This document shows, piece by piece, positions 1-8,408 of a stretch of DNA of 64,000 nt (positions within the stretch are counted from its first letter, which is position 1; every line of letters starts with the position of its first letter). A program made the translations under genes and the position numbers. The DNA is from SIG299 sp964541485 (lineage in GTDB: Bacteria > Bacillota > Clostridia > Lachnospirales > Lachnospiraceae), in the NCBI GenBank assembly GCA_964541485.1, contig CAZIQL010000010.1, forward strand, positions 1 to 64,000. Reading direction: 5' to 3'. The notes beneath the pieces are model-generated. The model worked only from the letters and a program-made list of their open reading frames with translations, had not been told where the DNA came from and searched no databases.

Positions 1-1
1 T

Positions 2-43
2 ACACGGCTCATGCCTGGCGTGGATGGTGTCAAAGTGGTGTAA
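2..43 (+). CDS. 3' tail of an unidentified gene
   Basis: An open frame enters from the left edge and ends at TAA 41-43, giving the tail TRLMPGVDGVKVV. It is too short to identify. The MPGVDG stretch resembles the phosphoacceptor loop of response regulators, but that loop does not normally lie at a C-terminus, so this may be chance. It could also be non-coding. Confidence 0.3.
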   Translation, partial: TRLMPGVDGVKVV

Positions 44-110
44 TCCATCAATCAATATCAAAAAAATCCTTATTTTTCAAGGAAAATTCCCCACATTTAA
101 CAAAACTTTA

Positions 111-150
111 ACATTCCTCAAACATTTCAAAAATACCGCCTTGTTAAGAT
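111..150 (+). promoter_or_regulatory. Promoter with 11-bp-phased direct repeats (site A)
   Basis: ACATTC at 111 and ACATTT at 122 are direct repeats exactly 11 bp apart. The second sits where a -35 box belongs, followed by a 17-bp spacer and TAAGAT at 145-150. OmpR/PhoB-class regulators bind such repeats one helical turn apart and activate from a -35-overlapping position. The same layout recurs at 7599-7638 and 12360-12399. Confidence 0.7.
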
Positions 151-205
151 AGGGATGTTAGAATAAATTCGTATGCCACACAGCAAGGAGGAAAACAAGG
201 ATTAT

Positions 206-1108
206 ATGAACGCGATTGAAATCAGAAACTTATCAAAGAGTTTTCGCGGTATGTATGCAGTGGACAAACTGAATATGACAGTGCCGGTTGGGGCAATCTA
301 TGGATTTATCGGGGAAAACGGTTCCGGTAAGTCGACCACAGAAAAACTTATCTGCGGACATCTGGTTCCGGACGAAGGAGAGATTATGCTGTTCGGAAGA
401 GAGTACACCGATGCAGGCGTGAGAGTCAGAGTCGGAGCGTTGATTGAGGATCCGGGCTGTTTTCCTGGCTCGAGTGTATATCAGAACCTGATGATGCAGG
501 CAATTAATTTAGGAATAGAAAACCGTGATGAGGAAATCAGACGTGTGCTGAAAATCGTCCGCATGGAGGACTCTGTCAACATCAAATTCAAGAGTTGTTC
601 TCTTGGTATGAAACAAAGAATCGGTATTGCAATGGCGCTTCTTGGTGATCCTGCACTCTTGATTTTAGATGAGCCGATTAATGGCCTTGATACCGATGGT
701 ATGAGAATTATGCGTGAAATTCTGGTGGATATTACAAAGAATTATGGTTGCACAGTATTGATTTCCTCGCATATCCTTGGGGAACTTGAAAAGATTGCTA
801 CCCACTATGGCATTCCTCGTCAGGGCAAGATGATTATGGAACTTTCTGCTGAGGAAATGGATAGCAGAGCGCAGGTGTTTGTATCGCTTAAGACAAAGGA
901 CATGATGGCTGCAAAGGAACTTCTTTGTAAAGAGTTTGAGGATGTTCGTGAGGAAGAAGATTACATCCGTGTCTATGATGTAGACGATACTGCGGCAATT
1001 GTAGATTATTTAATAAAGAATGGCCACGTGGTTAGCGAAATTAAGAAAAACAAGATTGGTCTGGAAGAATATTATATTGAACTGATGTCAAGGAAAGGGG
1101 AAAACTAA
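206..1108 (+). CDS. ABC transporter ATP-binding protein, BcrA/LanF type (first copy)
   Basis: Cytoplasmic ATPase of an ABC-2 exporter of the kind that gives immunity or resistance to bacitracin and lantibiotics. Walker A is GENGSGKS near residue 32, the signature is the LGMKQRIGIA variant typical of BcrA-like proteins, and Walker B is LLILDEPINGLD. The frame is open from ATG 173, but 206 gives MNAIEIRNL, matching the start of the paralogue at 1968, and the AAGGAGG at about 184-190 lies upstream of it. One base separates it from its permease. The target drug or peptide cannot be read from the sequence. A longer 311-residue form starting at 173 remains possible. Confidence 0.9.
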   Translation: MNAIEIRNLSKSFRGMYAVDKLNMTVPVGAIYGFIGENGSGKSTTEKLICGHLVPDEGEIMLFGREYTDAGVRVRVGALIEDPGCFPGSSVYQNLMMQAINLGIENRDEEIRRVLKIVRMEDSVNIKFKSCSLGMKQRIGIAMALLGDPALLILDEPINGLDTDGMRIMREILVDITKNYGCTVLISSHILGELEKIATHYGIPRQGKMIMELSAEEMDSRAQVFVSLKTKDMMAAKELLCKEFEDVREEEDYIRVYDVDDTAAIVDYLIKNGHVVSEIKKNKIGLEEYYIELMSRKGEN

Positions 1109-1109
1109 A

Positions 1110-1952
1110 ATGGAAACAAAGCGTGAACTTAAATTTGAATCCCCTAGCTTTACGAAGCGGTTAAAGGGTATGCTTGGTGTGGATTTTTATCGTCTGTTCC
1201 ACACACCGATGTTTTATATTTTCCTTGCCATTGCGGCAATTATTCCTGCGATGGTGTCTGCTATGACTACGATGCCGGATGCGAACGGAAACACAATGGA
1301 GCCAATGTACTCCAATGTATGGCAGATTATTGCAGCAACCGAGTCGCTTTATGTAATCAATACGATTGCTGATTATGCCAATATGAATATGGTATTTATT
1401 TTTGGCGGAATCATGGTTTCGATTTTCATCGGTCATGACTATAAGAGCGGATATGTAAAGCAACTCTTTACCACCCATGCAAAGAAGCAGGACTACATGA
1501 TATCCAAGAGCCTTGTTTGTGCATTTGCCATGGCTTGTATGTGTATTACTTATTTTATTGGAGGAACATTGGGTGGACTGCTCGTTGGTTATTCCACGAC
1601 AGTGAATGTTGGTTCTCTTATACTTGCTATCCTTGGCAAGATGGTGATGAGTCTTGGATGGGCAAGCCTGTACACATTTCTTAATGTAATTTTCCGAAGA
1701 TATTTTGGTGTTTCAATTGCATCGAGTTTCTTTTTTGGTACCGGTATCCTCATCATTGGAGTGGCTGCCATCGCCAGGAATCTGTCACTTCCGACCGGAT
1801 TTTTAAACCTTTTCTTGTATGGTTCCTCGGTGAATGCCTGTTTGACAAGTAATATCGGAACATTGCTTACCTGTATTTTAGTGTCTGTGGCATGGGCAGT
1901 GATTTACAATGTAGCCGGTACAAGACTCCTCTATAAGAGTGATGTCTATTAA
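1110..1952 (+). CDS. ABC-2 type permease, lantibiotic-immunity family (first copy)
   Basis: Integral membrane partner of the ATPase encoded just upstream. The 280-residue protein has a soluble N-terminal lead (about 40 residues), then roughly six hydrophobic segments, with a long extracytoplasmic loop after the first (MPDANGNTMEPMYSNVW). This layout fits LanE/LanG or BcrB-type permeases, which usually have about 250 residues. It is translated from the same message as the ATPase. The paralogue at 2869 begins with a similar KFE-SF-K--KGMLKVDF pattern, so the ATPase-permease unit was duplicated as a block. Confidence 0.85.
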   Translation: METKRELKFESPSFTKRLKGMLGVDFYRLFHTPMFYIFLAIAAIIPAMVSAMTTMPDANGNTMEPMYSNVWQIIAATESLYVINTIADYANMNMVFIFGGIMVSIFIGHDYKSGYVKQLFTTHAKKQDYMISKSLVCAFAMACMCITYFIGGTLGGLLVGYSTTVNVGSLILAILGKMVMSLGWASLYTFLNVIFRRYFGVSIASSFFFGTGILIIGVAAIARNLSLPTGFLNLFLYGSSVNACLTSNIGTLLTCILVSVAWAVIYNVAGTRLLYKSDVY

Positions 1953-1967
1953 GAAGGAGGAAGTAAG

Positions 1968-2867
1968 ATGAATGCAGTAGAAATCAGAAATCTTTCCAAA
2001 AACTTTGGGCAAAAGCAGGCGGTTTGTGGTTTGAATATGACAGTGCCGATGGGGGCCATTTACGGATTTATCGGGGAAAATGGTTCGGGTAAGTCTACGA
2101 CGGAGAAAATGATTTGCGGGTTGATTCCGACGAATGGCGGTTCAATTAAATTATATGACAGAGAGTATACTGACCCGGCGGTACGAGCAAAGGTCGGTGT
2201 GTTGATTGAATCTCCGGGATGCTTTCCTGGACTTTCTGTCTGGGATAATATGATGATTCAGGCAGCAAACTTAAGTATTCCGAATGCAGAAGAAGAGGTT
2301 GTGAAAATATTAAAACTGGTTCGCATGGAAGGTGCGGCAGGCAATAAATACAAAAACTGTTCTCTTGGTATGAAGCAGAGAATCGGTATTGCGATGGCGC
2401 TTCTCGGAAACCCGACGCTTTTAGTGCTGGATGAGCCGTTAAACGGGCTGGATGCAGACGGCATGAGAATTATGCGGGAAGTGCTGACCGATATTGTAAA
2501 AGACGGAACGCGCAGTATTGTGATATCCTCTCATCTCCTGGGAGAACTTCAAAAGGTGGCGACGCATTATGGAATTATCCGTCATGGTAAAATGATTTGC
2601 GAGATGACGGCAGAAGAACTGGATACGAGTTGCCGTACCTATGTGGCACTTGAGACCGGAGATATGAGCAGAAGCAAAGCACTGCTTTCCTGTAAGTACT
2701 CTCGTGTGGAAGAGGACGAGGCAGGCTATCTTCGTGTGTATGATGTGACAATACCGGAAGATATTGTAACTTATCTTTATGAAAATGGTATCTGTGTGAC
2801 TGAGATTAAGACGGATAAGATTGGTCTGGAAGAATATTATATTGATCTGATGAAGGGAGGGAAATAG
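1968..2867 (+). CDS. ABC transporter ATP-binding protein, BcrA/LanF type (second copy)
   Basis: Second ATPase of the tandem exporter operon. It has GENGSGKS Walker A, CSLGMKQRIGIA signature and LLVLDEPLNGLD Walker B, and is clearly a paralogue of the gene at 206 along its whole length, ending in the same KIGLEEYYI-LM motif. An AGGAGG lies just before ATG 1968. The two copies have diverged most in the C-terminal regulatory part. It probably pairs with the permease starting one base after its stop, though hetero-complexes with the first set are possible. Confidence 0.9.
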   Translation: MNAVEIRNLSKNFGQKQAVCGLNMTVPMGAIYGFIGENGSGKSTTEKMICGLIPTNGGSIKLYDREYTDPAVRAKVGVLIESPGCFPGLSVWDNMMIQAANLSIPNAEEEVVKILKLVRMEGAAGNKYKNCSLGMKQRIGIAMALLGNPTLLVLDEPLNGLDADGMRIMREVLTDIVKDGTRSIVISSHLLGELQKVATHYGIIRHGKMICEMTAEELDTSCRTYVALETGDMSRSKALLSCKYSRVEEDEAGYLRVYDVTIPEDIVTYLYENGICVTEIKTDKIGLEEYYIDLMKGGK

Positions 2868-2868
2868 C

Positions 2869-3684
2869 ATGGAAAATGCAGTAAAGTTTGAAGCAGTCAG
2901 TTTTGGCAAACAGCAAAAAAGCATGCTCAAGGTAGACTTTAGAAGAATGTTCCGTTCAAGGACTTTTTACATACTGATTGCTTGCGCACTTTTGATTCCT
3001 ATCCTTATGACAGTTATGATGACAATGATGGACGGCTCGGTTTCCGTGGACCCTCAGACAGGAGCAGAGACAGTAATTGAAGGTCCTGAGAATACATGGC
3101 AGTCTATCGGAACTTTGCCGGCAACAGAGGGAACTGCAATGGGCGGGATGGATGTTATGGCGATGTGTAACATCAACATGATGTTTATGCTTGTGGCAGT
3201 GTTTATCTGCCTGTTTATCTCTGAGGATTTCAGATGCGGTTATGCAAAGAACCTTTTCACGATTCGGGCGAAAAAGGGAAATTATGTGGTTTCAAAAACA
3301 ATAGCCGGTTTTGTTTGCGGAGCACTGATGCTGGTGGCATATTTTATTGGAGCAATGCTTGGTGGTGCGATATCGGGATTGTCGTTTGATTTGGCTGGTT
3401 TGACAATAGCAAATATTATAATGTGTCTGCTTGCGAAGATGTACCTAATGCTTGTATTTGTTCCGATTTTCGTGCTTATCAGTGTGGCGGCAAAGCAAAA
3501 GACATGGCTGGCAATTTGCGTTTCCTTAGGCGGAGGAATGTTATTGTTTATGATGGTTCCAATGATTACGCCGCTTGGTTCTACGATGATGAATGTGTTC
3601 TTGTGTCTGGCGGGAGGCTGTTTGTTTGCAGTCGGGCTCGGTGCAATCAGCAATGTGGTTTTGAAGAAAACAAGTTTAGTATAA
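2869..3684 (+). CDS. ABC-2 type permease, lantibiotic-immunity family (second copy)
   Basis: Six-helix membrane protein of 271 residues and last gene of the four-gene exporter operon. Its large loop after helix 1 (VSVDPQTGAETVIEGPENTW) is the region most different from the first permease and faces outward in this family, so it may set substrate preference. That last point is inference. A strong terminator follows at 3741. Confidence 0.85.
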   Translation: MENAVKFEAVSFGKQQKSMLKVDFRRMFRSRTFYILIACALLIPILMTVMMTMMDGSVSVDPQTGAETVIEGPENTWQSIGTLPATEGTAMGGMDVMAMCNINMMFMLVAVFICLFISEDFRCGYAKNLFTIRAKKGNYVVSKTIAGFVCGALMLVAYFIGAMLGGAISGLSFDLAGLTIANIIMCLLAKMYLMLVFVPIFVLISVAAKQKTWLAICVSLGGGMLLFMMVPMITPLGSTMMNVFLCLAGGCLFAVGLGAISNVVLKKTSLV

Positions 3685-3740
3685 TGCAAATTAATCAACA
3701 CAAATATCATATTATGGTGTATAATGAATGTAATCGTATG

Positions 3741-3774
3741 GCGGTTTTACCAAACGGGGTAAAACCGCTTTTTT
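3741..3774 (+). terminator. Rho-independent terminator of the ABC operon
   Basis: GCGGTTTTACC pairs with GGTAAAACCGC around a short loop and is followed by a T run. Confidence 0.9.
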
Positions 3775-3801
3775 AACAAGTCAGAAAATCTTTGATACAA
3801 T
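3773..3801 (+). promoter_or_regulatory. SigA-type promoter of the hybrid kinase gene
   Basis: TTAACA at 3773-3778, a 17-bp spacer and TACAAT at 3796-3801 preceded by TG. It starts inside the T run of the preceding terminator. A strong GGAGGAGGAA ribosome site precedes ATG 3838. Confidence 0.6.
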
Positions 3802-3837
3802 GACGAAAGCAGAAGAGACGGAGGAGGAATCGAGAGA

Positions 3838-6789
3838 ATGGGTTTTTTGCTGGAAATAGTACAGGTTGTTGGTAGTGTAATTCCGGCTGTCGGAATTATA
3901 GCGTTATTTTATAAGAAGCAGAATAAGGTATCTATGTATCTGATGCTGACCAACATCGGCTGTCTGATTATGAACATGGGGTATTGGCTGGTTCTTCGTT
4001 CGGATACCTATGAAGAGGCAATGATGGCGTATAAGATGGAGTATATCGGCAATGTCCTTTTTTATATCTTCTTTGGTTTGTTCGTGGTTTCTTATTTTAC
4101 CAGACATGTGCCGGATTGGTTGTTCTACTGCTGGGCAGGGTTTGAGATGATTCCGTTGTTTTGCCTGTGGGATGAACGGATAAATCCGGTTTTGTTCGGT
4201 AAGATTTCGTTCCGGGTGAATGAACGCTGGGGATACCACTACGTGCACGTGGAGCCGGGGATGCTTTACATGATCCGGTATTCTCTGGTGGCATTTATCT
4301 TGCTTGGTGCGGTAGTAATTTCTACGATCTGGCTATTTAAGATTAAAATAAAGGCAGAGAGAGAACGGGTGGCCAAACTGGTAGGTGCAGAGTTTGTGAT
4401 TGTACTTGCACTGACGTTGACATTGCTTAGGGTTTATCCGTTTGACATCGTTCCGATTTCCGGTTCCTGTGCTATTTTAGCAATCATTTTAAGTGTCATC
4501 CGTGGAGATTTTTTTGGCATCACGGAACTTGGACGCGAATGGGCGTTTGAGCAGATGGAAAATGCCGTTATTGTGGTAGACGGTGAGTGCAATGTACTGG
4601 ATGTGAATGACTGTGCCAAAAGGATGTTTCCGGAACTGGAGATTTTGAGGGAAGAAACACTGGAAGAAAAGGTGCAGAAGAGCAGAAATCTGATTGACAA
4701 TCTGAGAGAAGGCAAATGGAAACTGGACAGACAGATGCGAGATATCTGGCAGTTGGAAGGCTTTCAGATAGAAAAACAACCTATGCCGGAATATTTGCAT
4801 GAAATTTTCATGTCAGAGGAAGAAGTGCATGAGATTGACGGCAGGTTTTATGAAAAGAAAAAGACGGATATTCTGCAGAAGGGAAATCTGGAAGGATACT
4901 GTCTGATGTTAATGGATATTACAAGCCAGAGACAGTTATTGAATCAGGTCAGTGAGGAAAAAGAACGTGCGGATGCGGCGAATCAGGCGAAATCTGACTT
5001 TATGTCTAATATGTCCCATGAAATCCGTACCCCGATGAATGCGATTGTTGGCATGACGGAAATTTTACTTCGCGGAGAACTTAGCCGGACGCAGAAGGAG
5101 TATCTGGAAAATATCCAGAGGTCGGGCAATTCCTTGCTTGGAATCGTCAATGATATTCTGGACTTTTCCAAGATTGAGTCCGGCAAGATGGAGATTATTG
5201 AAGATACTTACGCGCCGCTTGCGATGCTCGGTGACTTGAAAATGATTTTAAAAAACCGTATCGGAAGCAAGAAGATTAAGCTGATTTATGATGTAGACAT
5301 TGATCTTCCGGCAAAACTGTGCGGAGATGAACTTCGTTTGCGCCAGGTGTTGATTAATCTTGCAAACAATGCAATTAAATTTACAGATGAGGGCCATGTA
5401 AAACTGTCGGTAAAGATTGAAGAGGTAGAAGGGGATACACTGAAACTCCGGTTTGCCGTGGAAGACACCGGGCAGGGAATCGCCAAGGAAGATATCGGAA
5501 AACTGTTTGGCAAGTTTGAACAGGTGGACAAGAAGAAGAACCACTACAAAGAAGGTACCGGTCTGGGACTTTCGATTTCACGCCAGTTAATTGAGATGAT
5601 GGGTGGTGAAATCGGAGTAAACAGCGAATACGGGAAAGGCAGCGAATTCTTCTTTACGGTAGCCCAGAAAGTGGTGGATTCCCGCCGTGCGATTGAGGTG
5701 AGCGAGGAATACCGTACGGAGAGTGAAAATGTCTTGAATTTTACGGCGCCCGAGGCTAGAATATTGATTGTTGATGACAATGAAATGAACCGGAAGGTTG
5801 CCCTAGGACTGTTGGAGCCTTTGCAGATGCAGATGGATACGGCAGAAGACGGCAAGCAGGCGTTGGAGAAAATCAAAGAGCAACGGTATGATGTGATTTT
5901 TATGGACCATATGATGCCGGTGATGGATGGTATTGAGGCAACGAAGAAACTCCGTGCCATGGAGGAGGACTATTTTAAAACAGTTCCGATTATTGCATTG
6001 ACGGCAAATGCAGTGGTAGAAGCAAGGACCCAGTTTGGTGAGGCGGGAATGAACGATTTTGTTTCTAAACCGATTGAACTTAAAGATATTTGTGCCAAAC
6101 TTAAAAACTGGTTGCCGAAAAATCTTCTTGTGGAAAGCGAGAGTGCGGTGGTGGGGACAGAGGACCCAATTTTGTGCGGAAATGAGGAATTGCCTGCCAT
6201 TGAAGGTCTGAATGTATGTGAAGGAATCAAGTACTCCGGGACAAAAGAACTGTTTTATTCTTTATTAGCCGATTTCTACAAATTGATTGATATGAAGTCG
6301 GTAAAGATGGAAAAATGTCTGGCAGACGGAATGATTCGGGATTATACGATTGAAGTTCATGCGCTTAAGAATACGGCAAGAATGATAGGAGCCATGGAAC
6401 TTTCCGAACTTTGTTATCATCTGGAACAGTGCGGAAATGCAGAGGATACGGAAACATTGACGGAAGAGACGCCGAAGATGCTGGCCATGTACCGTGGTTA
6501 CAAAGAAATTTTAAAACCATATGCACAGTTAAAGACAGGAAAAAAGAAAAGTGTTCCGGCCGAGGAAATCATTGCAAAACTTCATGAACTGAAGGAGGCA
6601 ATGGATAACTTTGATTTGGATGGAGCGGATGCGGCAATGGATGAATTGGAGACATACCGGTTTGGGGAGGCATGCGAACCATGGCTAGAGGAGTTAAGGG
6701 CATATATGGCAGATGTGGCTATGGAAGATGTCATGTCCACGGTTGATAAATTGACGGAGTACATAGAGAAAAATCAGGAGGGACAGTAG
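3838..6789 (+). CDS. Hybrid sensor histidine kinase (7TM-PAS-HisKA-HATPase-REC-Hpt)
   Basis: Membrane sensor that carries a whole phosphorelay in one 983-residue chain. Order: seven-helix N-terminal sensor (about 1-225) of the type found on clostridial kinases, PAS-like region (about 230-360), HisKA with MSHEIRTPMNAI (His about 394), HATPase_c with NLANNAIKF and GTGLGLSIS (about 500-580), receiver with IVDDNEMNR and MDHMMP (Asp about 690), and Hpt with HALKNTAR (His about 841). All phosphoacceptor residues are present. The final acceptor is probably the two-receiver protein encoded one base downstream. No DNA-binding domain is linked to it, so the output may be protein-protein or act on another regulator. 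Confidence 0.92.
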   Translation: MGFLLEIVQVVGSVIPAVGIIALFYKKQNKVSMYLMLTNIGCLIMNMGYWLVLRSDTYEEAMMAYKMEYIGNVLFYIFFGLFVVSYFTRHVPDWLFYCWAGFEMIPLFCLWDERINPVLFGKISFRVNERWGYHYVHVEPGMLYMIRYSLVAFILLGAVVISTIWLFKIKIKAERERVAKLVGAEFVIVLALTLTLLRVYPFDIVPISGSCAILAIILSVIRGDFFGITELGREWAFEQMENAVIVVDGECNVLDVNDCAKRMFPELEILREETLEEKVQKSRNLIDNLREGKWKLDRQMRDIWQLEGFQIEKQPMPEYLHEIFMSEEEVHEIDGRFYEKKKTDILQKGNLEGYCLMLMDITSQRQLLNQVSEEKERADAANQAKSDFMSNMSHEIRTPMNAIVGMTEILLRGELSRTQKEYLENIQRSGNSLLGIVNDILDFSKIESGKMEIIEDTYAPLAMLGDLKMILKNRIGSKKIKLIYDVDIDLPAKLCGDELRLRQVLINLANNAIKFTDEGHVKLSVKIEEVEGDTLKLRFAVEDTGQGIAKEDIGKLFGKFEQVDKKKNHYKEGTGLGLSISRQLIEMMGGEIGVNSEYGKGSEFFFTVAQKVVDSRRAIEVSEEYRTESENVLNFTAPEARILIVDDNEMNRKVALGLLEPLQMQMDTAEDGKQALEKIKEQRYDVIFMDHMMPVMDGIEATKKLRAMEEDYFKTVPIIALTANAVVEARTQFGEAGMNDFVSKPIELKDICAKLKNWLPKNLLVESESAVVGTEDPILCGNEELPAIEGLNVCEGIKYSGTKELFYSLLADFYKLIDMKSVKMEKCLADGMIRDYTIEVHALKNTARMIGAMELSELCYHLEQCGNAEDTETLTEETPKMLAMYRGYKEILKPYAQLKTGKKKSVPAEEIIAKLHELKEAMDNFDLDGADAAMDELETYRFGEACEPWLEELRAYMADVAMEDVMSTVDKLTEYIEKNQEGQ

Positions 6790-6790
6790 A

Positions 6791-7552
6791 ATGCACAAAC
6801 TTTTGTTTATCAGTAATACGCAGAGTTATTTTAATATTACGATTGCAAACCAGTTAAAGGAGGCAGGGTATGAAATTCTGGAGACGGTTGCAGAGACGGA
6901 TGAGGTAAATAAAATTAAGGATACAATCAGTTCTCTGTTGATTTTTGTCGATGAAGAAATGATAGAGCATCAGCAGGATTTAATCTTCATGAAAGACAGA
7001 GCAATGGAAAATGATACGCCGATTTTCTTAATCGGAAGAAGAAATGAAATCGATGATGCCAGAAAATATCTTCCGGGGAATCTGATTCAGAGGGAGTTTG
7101 TGCGGCCGATTGATGTCAGTGATATTGTAAAAACGGTGGATGATTTTGTGAAAAAGCACGGAAACCATTTAAAGAAAAAAATACTTGTCGTGGATGATTC
7201 CGGTGCGATGTTGCGTAATGTTAAGGGATGGCTGGAGGACAAGTATCAGGTGGCTTTGGCAAATTCAGGTGCTATGGCAATTAAGTATCTTTCCTTAAAC
7301 CGACCGGATTTGGTGCTTCTTGACTATGAGATGCCGGTGGTGGATGGTAAGCAGGTGCTGGAGATGATGCGGACAGAAATGGAATTTTCGGATATTCCGG
7401 TAATCTTCCTAACAAGCAAGAGTGATAAAGAGAGTGTATTAAGGGTTATGGAGTTAAAGCCGGAGGGGTATTTGTTAAAGACCATGCCGCCGGAGGAAAT
7501 TGTACGCTCTGTAGATGAGTTCTTTGTGAAGAGAAAAGGCAGTGGTAAATAA
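6791..7552 (+). CDS. Two-receiver response regulator without output domain
   Basis: A 253-residue cytoplasmic protein with two receiver-like halves. The second half is canonical: ILVVDDSGAML, LLDYEMPVVDG with Asp about 178, FLTSKSD and a Lys near LLKTMPPEE. The first half (LLFISNTQSYFN, IFVDEEMIEH) has the fold pattern but lacks the double-acidic start, so it is probably a pseudo-receiver. There is no DNA-binding or enzymatic domain. The gene starts one base after the hybrid kinase stop with its own AGGAGGG, so the pair is co-translated. It likely works as a phosphate sink, shuttle or protein-binding switch. Confidence 0.85.
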   Translation: MHKLLFISNTQSYFNITIANQLKEAGYEILETVAETDEVNKIKDTISSLLIFVDEEMIEHQQDLIFMKDRAMENDTPIFLIGRRNEIDDARKYLPGNLIQREFVRPIDVSDIVKTVDDFVKKHGNHLKKKILVVDDSGAMLRNVKGWLEDKYQVALANSGAMAIKYLSLNRPDLVLLDYEMPVVDGKQVLEMMRTEMEFSDIPVIFLTSKSDKESVLRVMELKPEGYLLKTMPPEEIVRSVDEFFVKRKGSGK

Positions 7553-7560
7553 GTAGAGGC

Positions 7561-7586
7561 GGACAGAAGAAATGCTGTCCGTTTTT
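7561..7586 (+). terminator. Rho-independent terminator after the kinase/receiver pair
   Basis: GGACAG and CTGTCC pair around an 8-base loop, followed by GTTTTT. Confidence 0.8.
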
Positions 7587-7598
7587 AATATTTCATTA

Positions 7599-7638
7599 AC
7601 ATTCCCCAAACATTTCAAAAATAACGCCGTACTATAGT
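7599..7638 (+). promoter_or_regulatory. Promoter with 11-bp-phased direct repeats (site B)
   Basis: ACATTC at 7599 and ACATTT at 7610 (11 bp apart), a 17-bp spacer and TATAGT at 7633-7638. The layout is identical to sites A and C. It drives the OmpR-type regulator itself, so autoregulation is likely. Confidence 0.7.
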
Positions 7639-7659
7639 GAAGCTATAAAATGAACTTTT

Positions 7660-7736
7660 ATGCCATACGACAAGGAGGAAAATCCTCTGCTCGCGTTTGA
7701 GCTCGCATTTTCCTTCGGAAAACAAGGAGGATTGTT
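7660..7736 (+). promoter_or_regulatory. Leader with duplicated ribosome site and hairpin
   Basis: The leader begins ATGCCATACGACAAGGAGG, nearly the same as the leader before 206 (ATGCCACACAGCAAGGAGG). It then has about 40 extra bases in which GGAAAAT (from 7678) pairs with ATTTTCC, and a second AAGGAGG just before ATG 7737. The first ribosome site would be held in the hairpin. A 30-codon frame from 7660 (MPYDKEENPLLAFELAFSFG...) overlaps the regulator start. Whether it is translated is unknown. Confidence 0.4.
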
Positions 7737-8408
7737 ATGTTTAAGATACTAGTGGTGGAAGATGACAGGGAACTGAATCGTACGATGTGTGGCTTCTTGA
7801 ATCAGAATGGGTTTGAGGCAGTGGGGGCACTGAATGCCAATGAAGCGTATGATGCAATGTATGGTAATATTTTTGATTTGATTATTTCGGATATTATGAT
7901 GCCGGGAATTGACGGTTACGAGTTTGCAAAGACGGTGCGCGAACTGAATCAGGAGATTCCGATTCTGTTCGTAACGGCAAGGGATGACTTCGAATCTAAA
8001 CGCAAAGGTTTTCGTGCAGGGATTGATGACTATATGGTAAAGCCGATTGATTTAGAGGAACTCATTCTTCGTATGGAAGCATTGATGAGGCGTTCTAAGA
8101 TTGCAAGTAACAAAAAGATTGAAATCGGAAGTCTTGTTTTAGATGCAGAGGAGCATGCAGCGTATGTAGACGGTGAGGAAATCAATCTGACCAGCAGAGA
8201 GTTTAACCTGCTTTATAAATTGTTGTCTTATCCAAAGAAGACGTTTACCCGTTCCCAGCTGATGGATGAATTTTGGGATGTGGATTCGGCTTCGGGGCCG
8301 CGTGTGGTAGATGTGTATATGACGAAGCTCAGAGACAAATTTTCAGAGTGTGACAGCTTTGAGATTGTAACGGTACACGGGTTGGGATATAAGGCGGTGA
8401 TTAAGTGA
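7737..8408 (+). CDS. OmpR/VanR-type response regulator
   Basis: DNA-binding regulator of 223 residues. The receiver has EDDRELNR and SDIMMPGIDG (Asp about 52), a Thr in FVTARDD and Lys in MVKPID. The C-terminal winged helix has LTSREFNLLYKLLSYP and ends with the recognition segment VDVYMTKLRDKF and GLGYK. It is partnered by the kinase whose GTG start overlaps its stop by four bases. It is the best candidate to bind the 11-bp-phased repeats at 111, 7599 and 12360, since this class binds such direct repeats and one site lies before its own gene. Confidence 0.93.
   Translation: MFKILVVEDDRELNRTMCGFLNQNGFEAVGALNANEAYDAMYGNIFDLIISDIMMPGIDGYEFAKTVRELNQEIPILFVTARDDFESKRKGFRAGIDDYMVKPIDLEELILRMEALMRRSKIASNKKIEIGSLVLDAEEHAAYVDGEEINLTSREFNLLYKLLSYPKKTFTRSQLMDEFWDVDSASGPRVVDVYMTKLRDKFSECDSFEIVTVHGLGYKAVIK

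Noticed and set aside
173..205. ATG 173 as start of the first ABC ATPase
   Set aside because: The ribosome site lies after it, and the paralogue and family start at the position equal to 206. Kept only as a possible leader codon.
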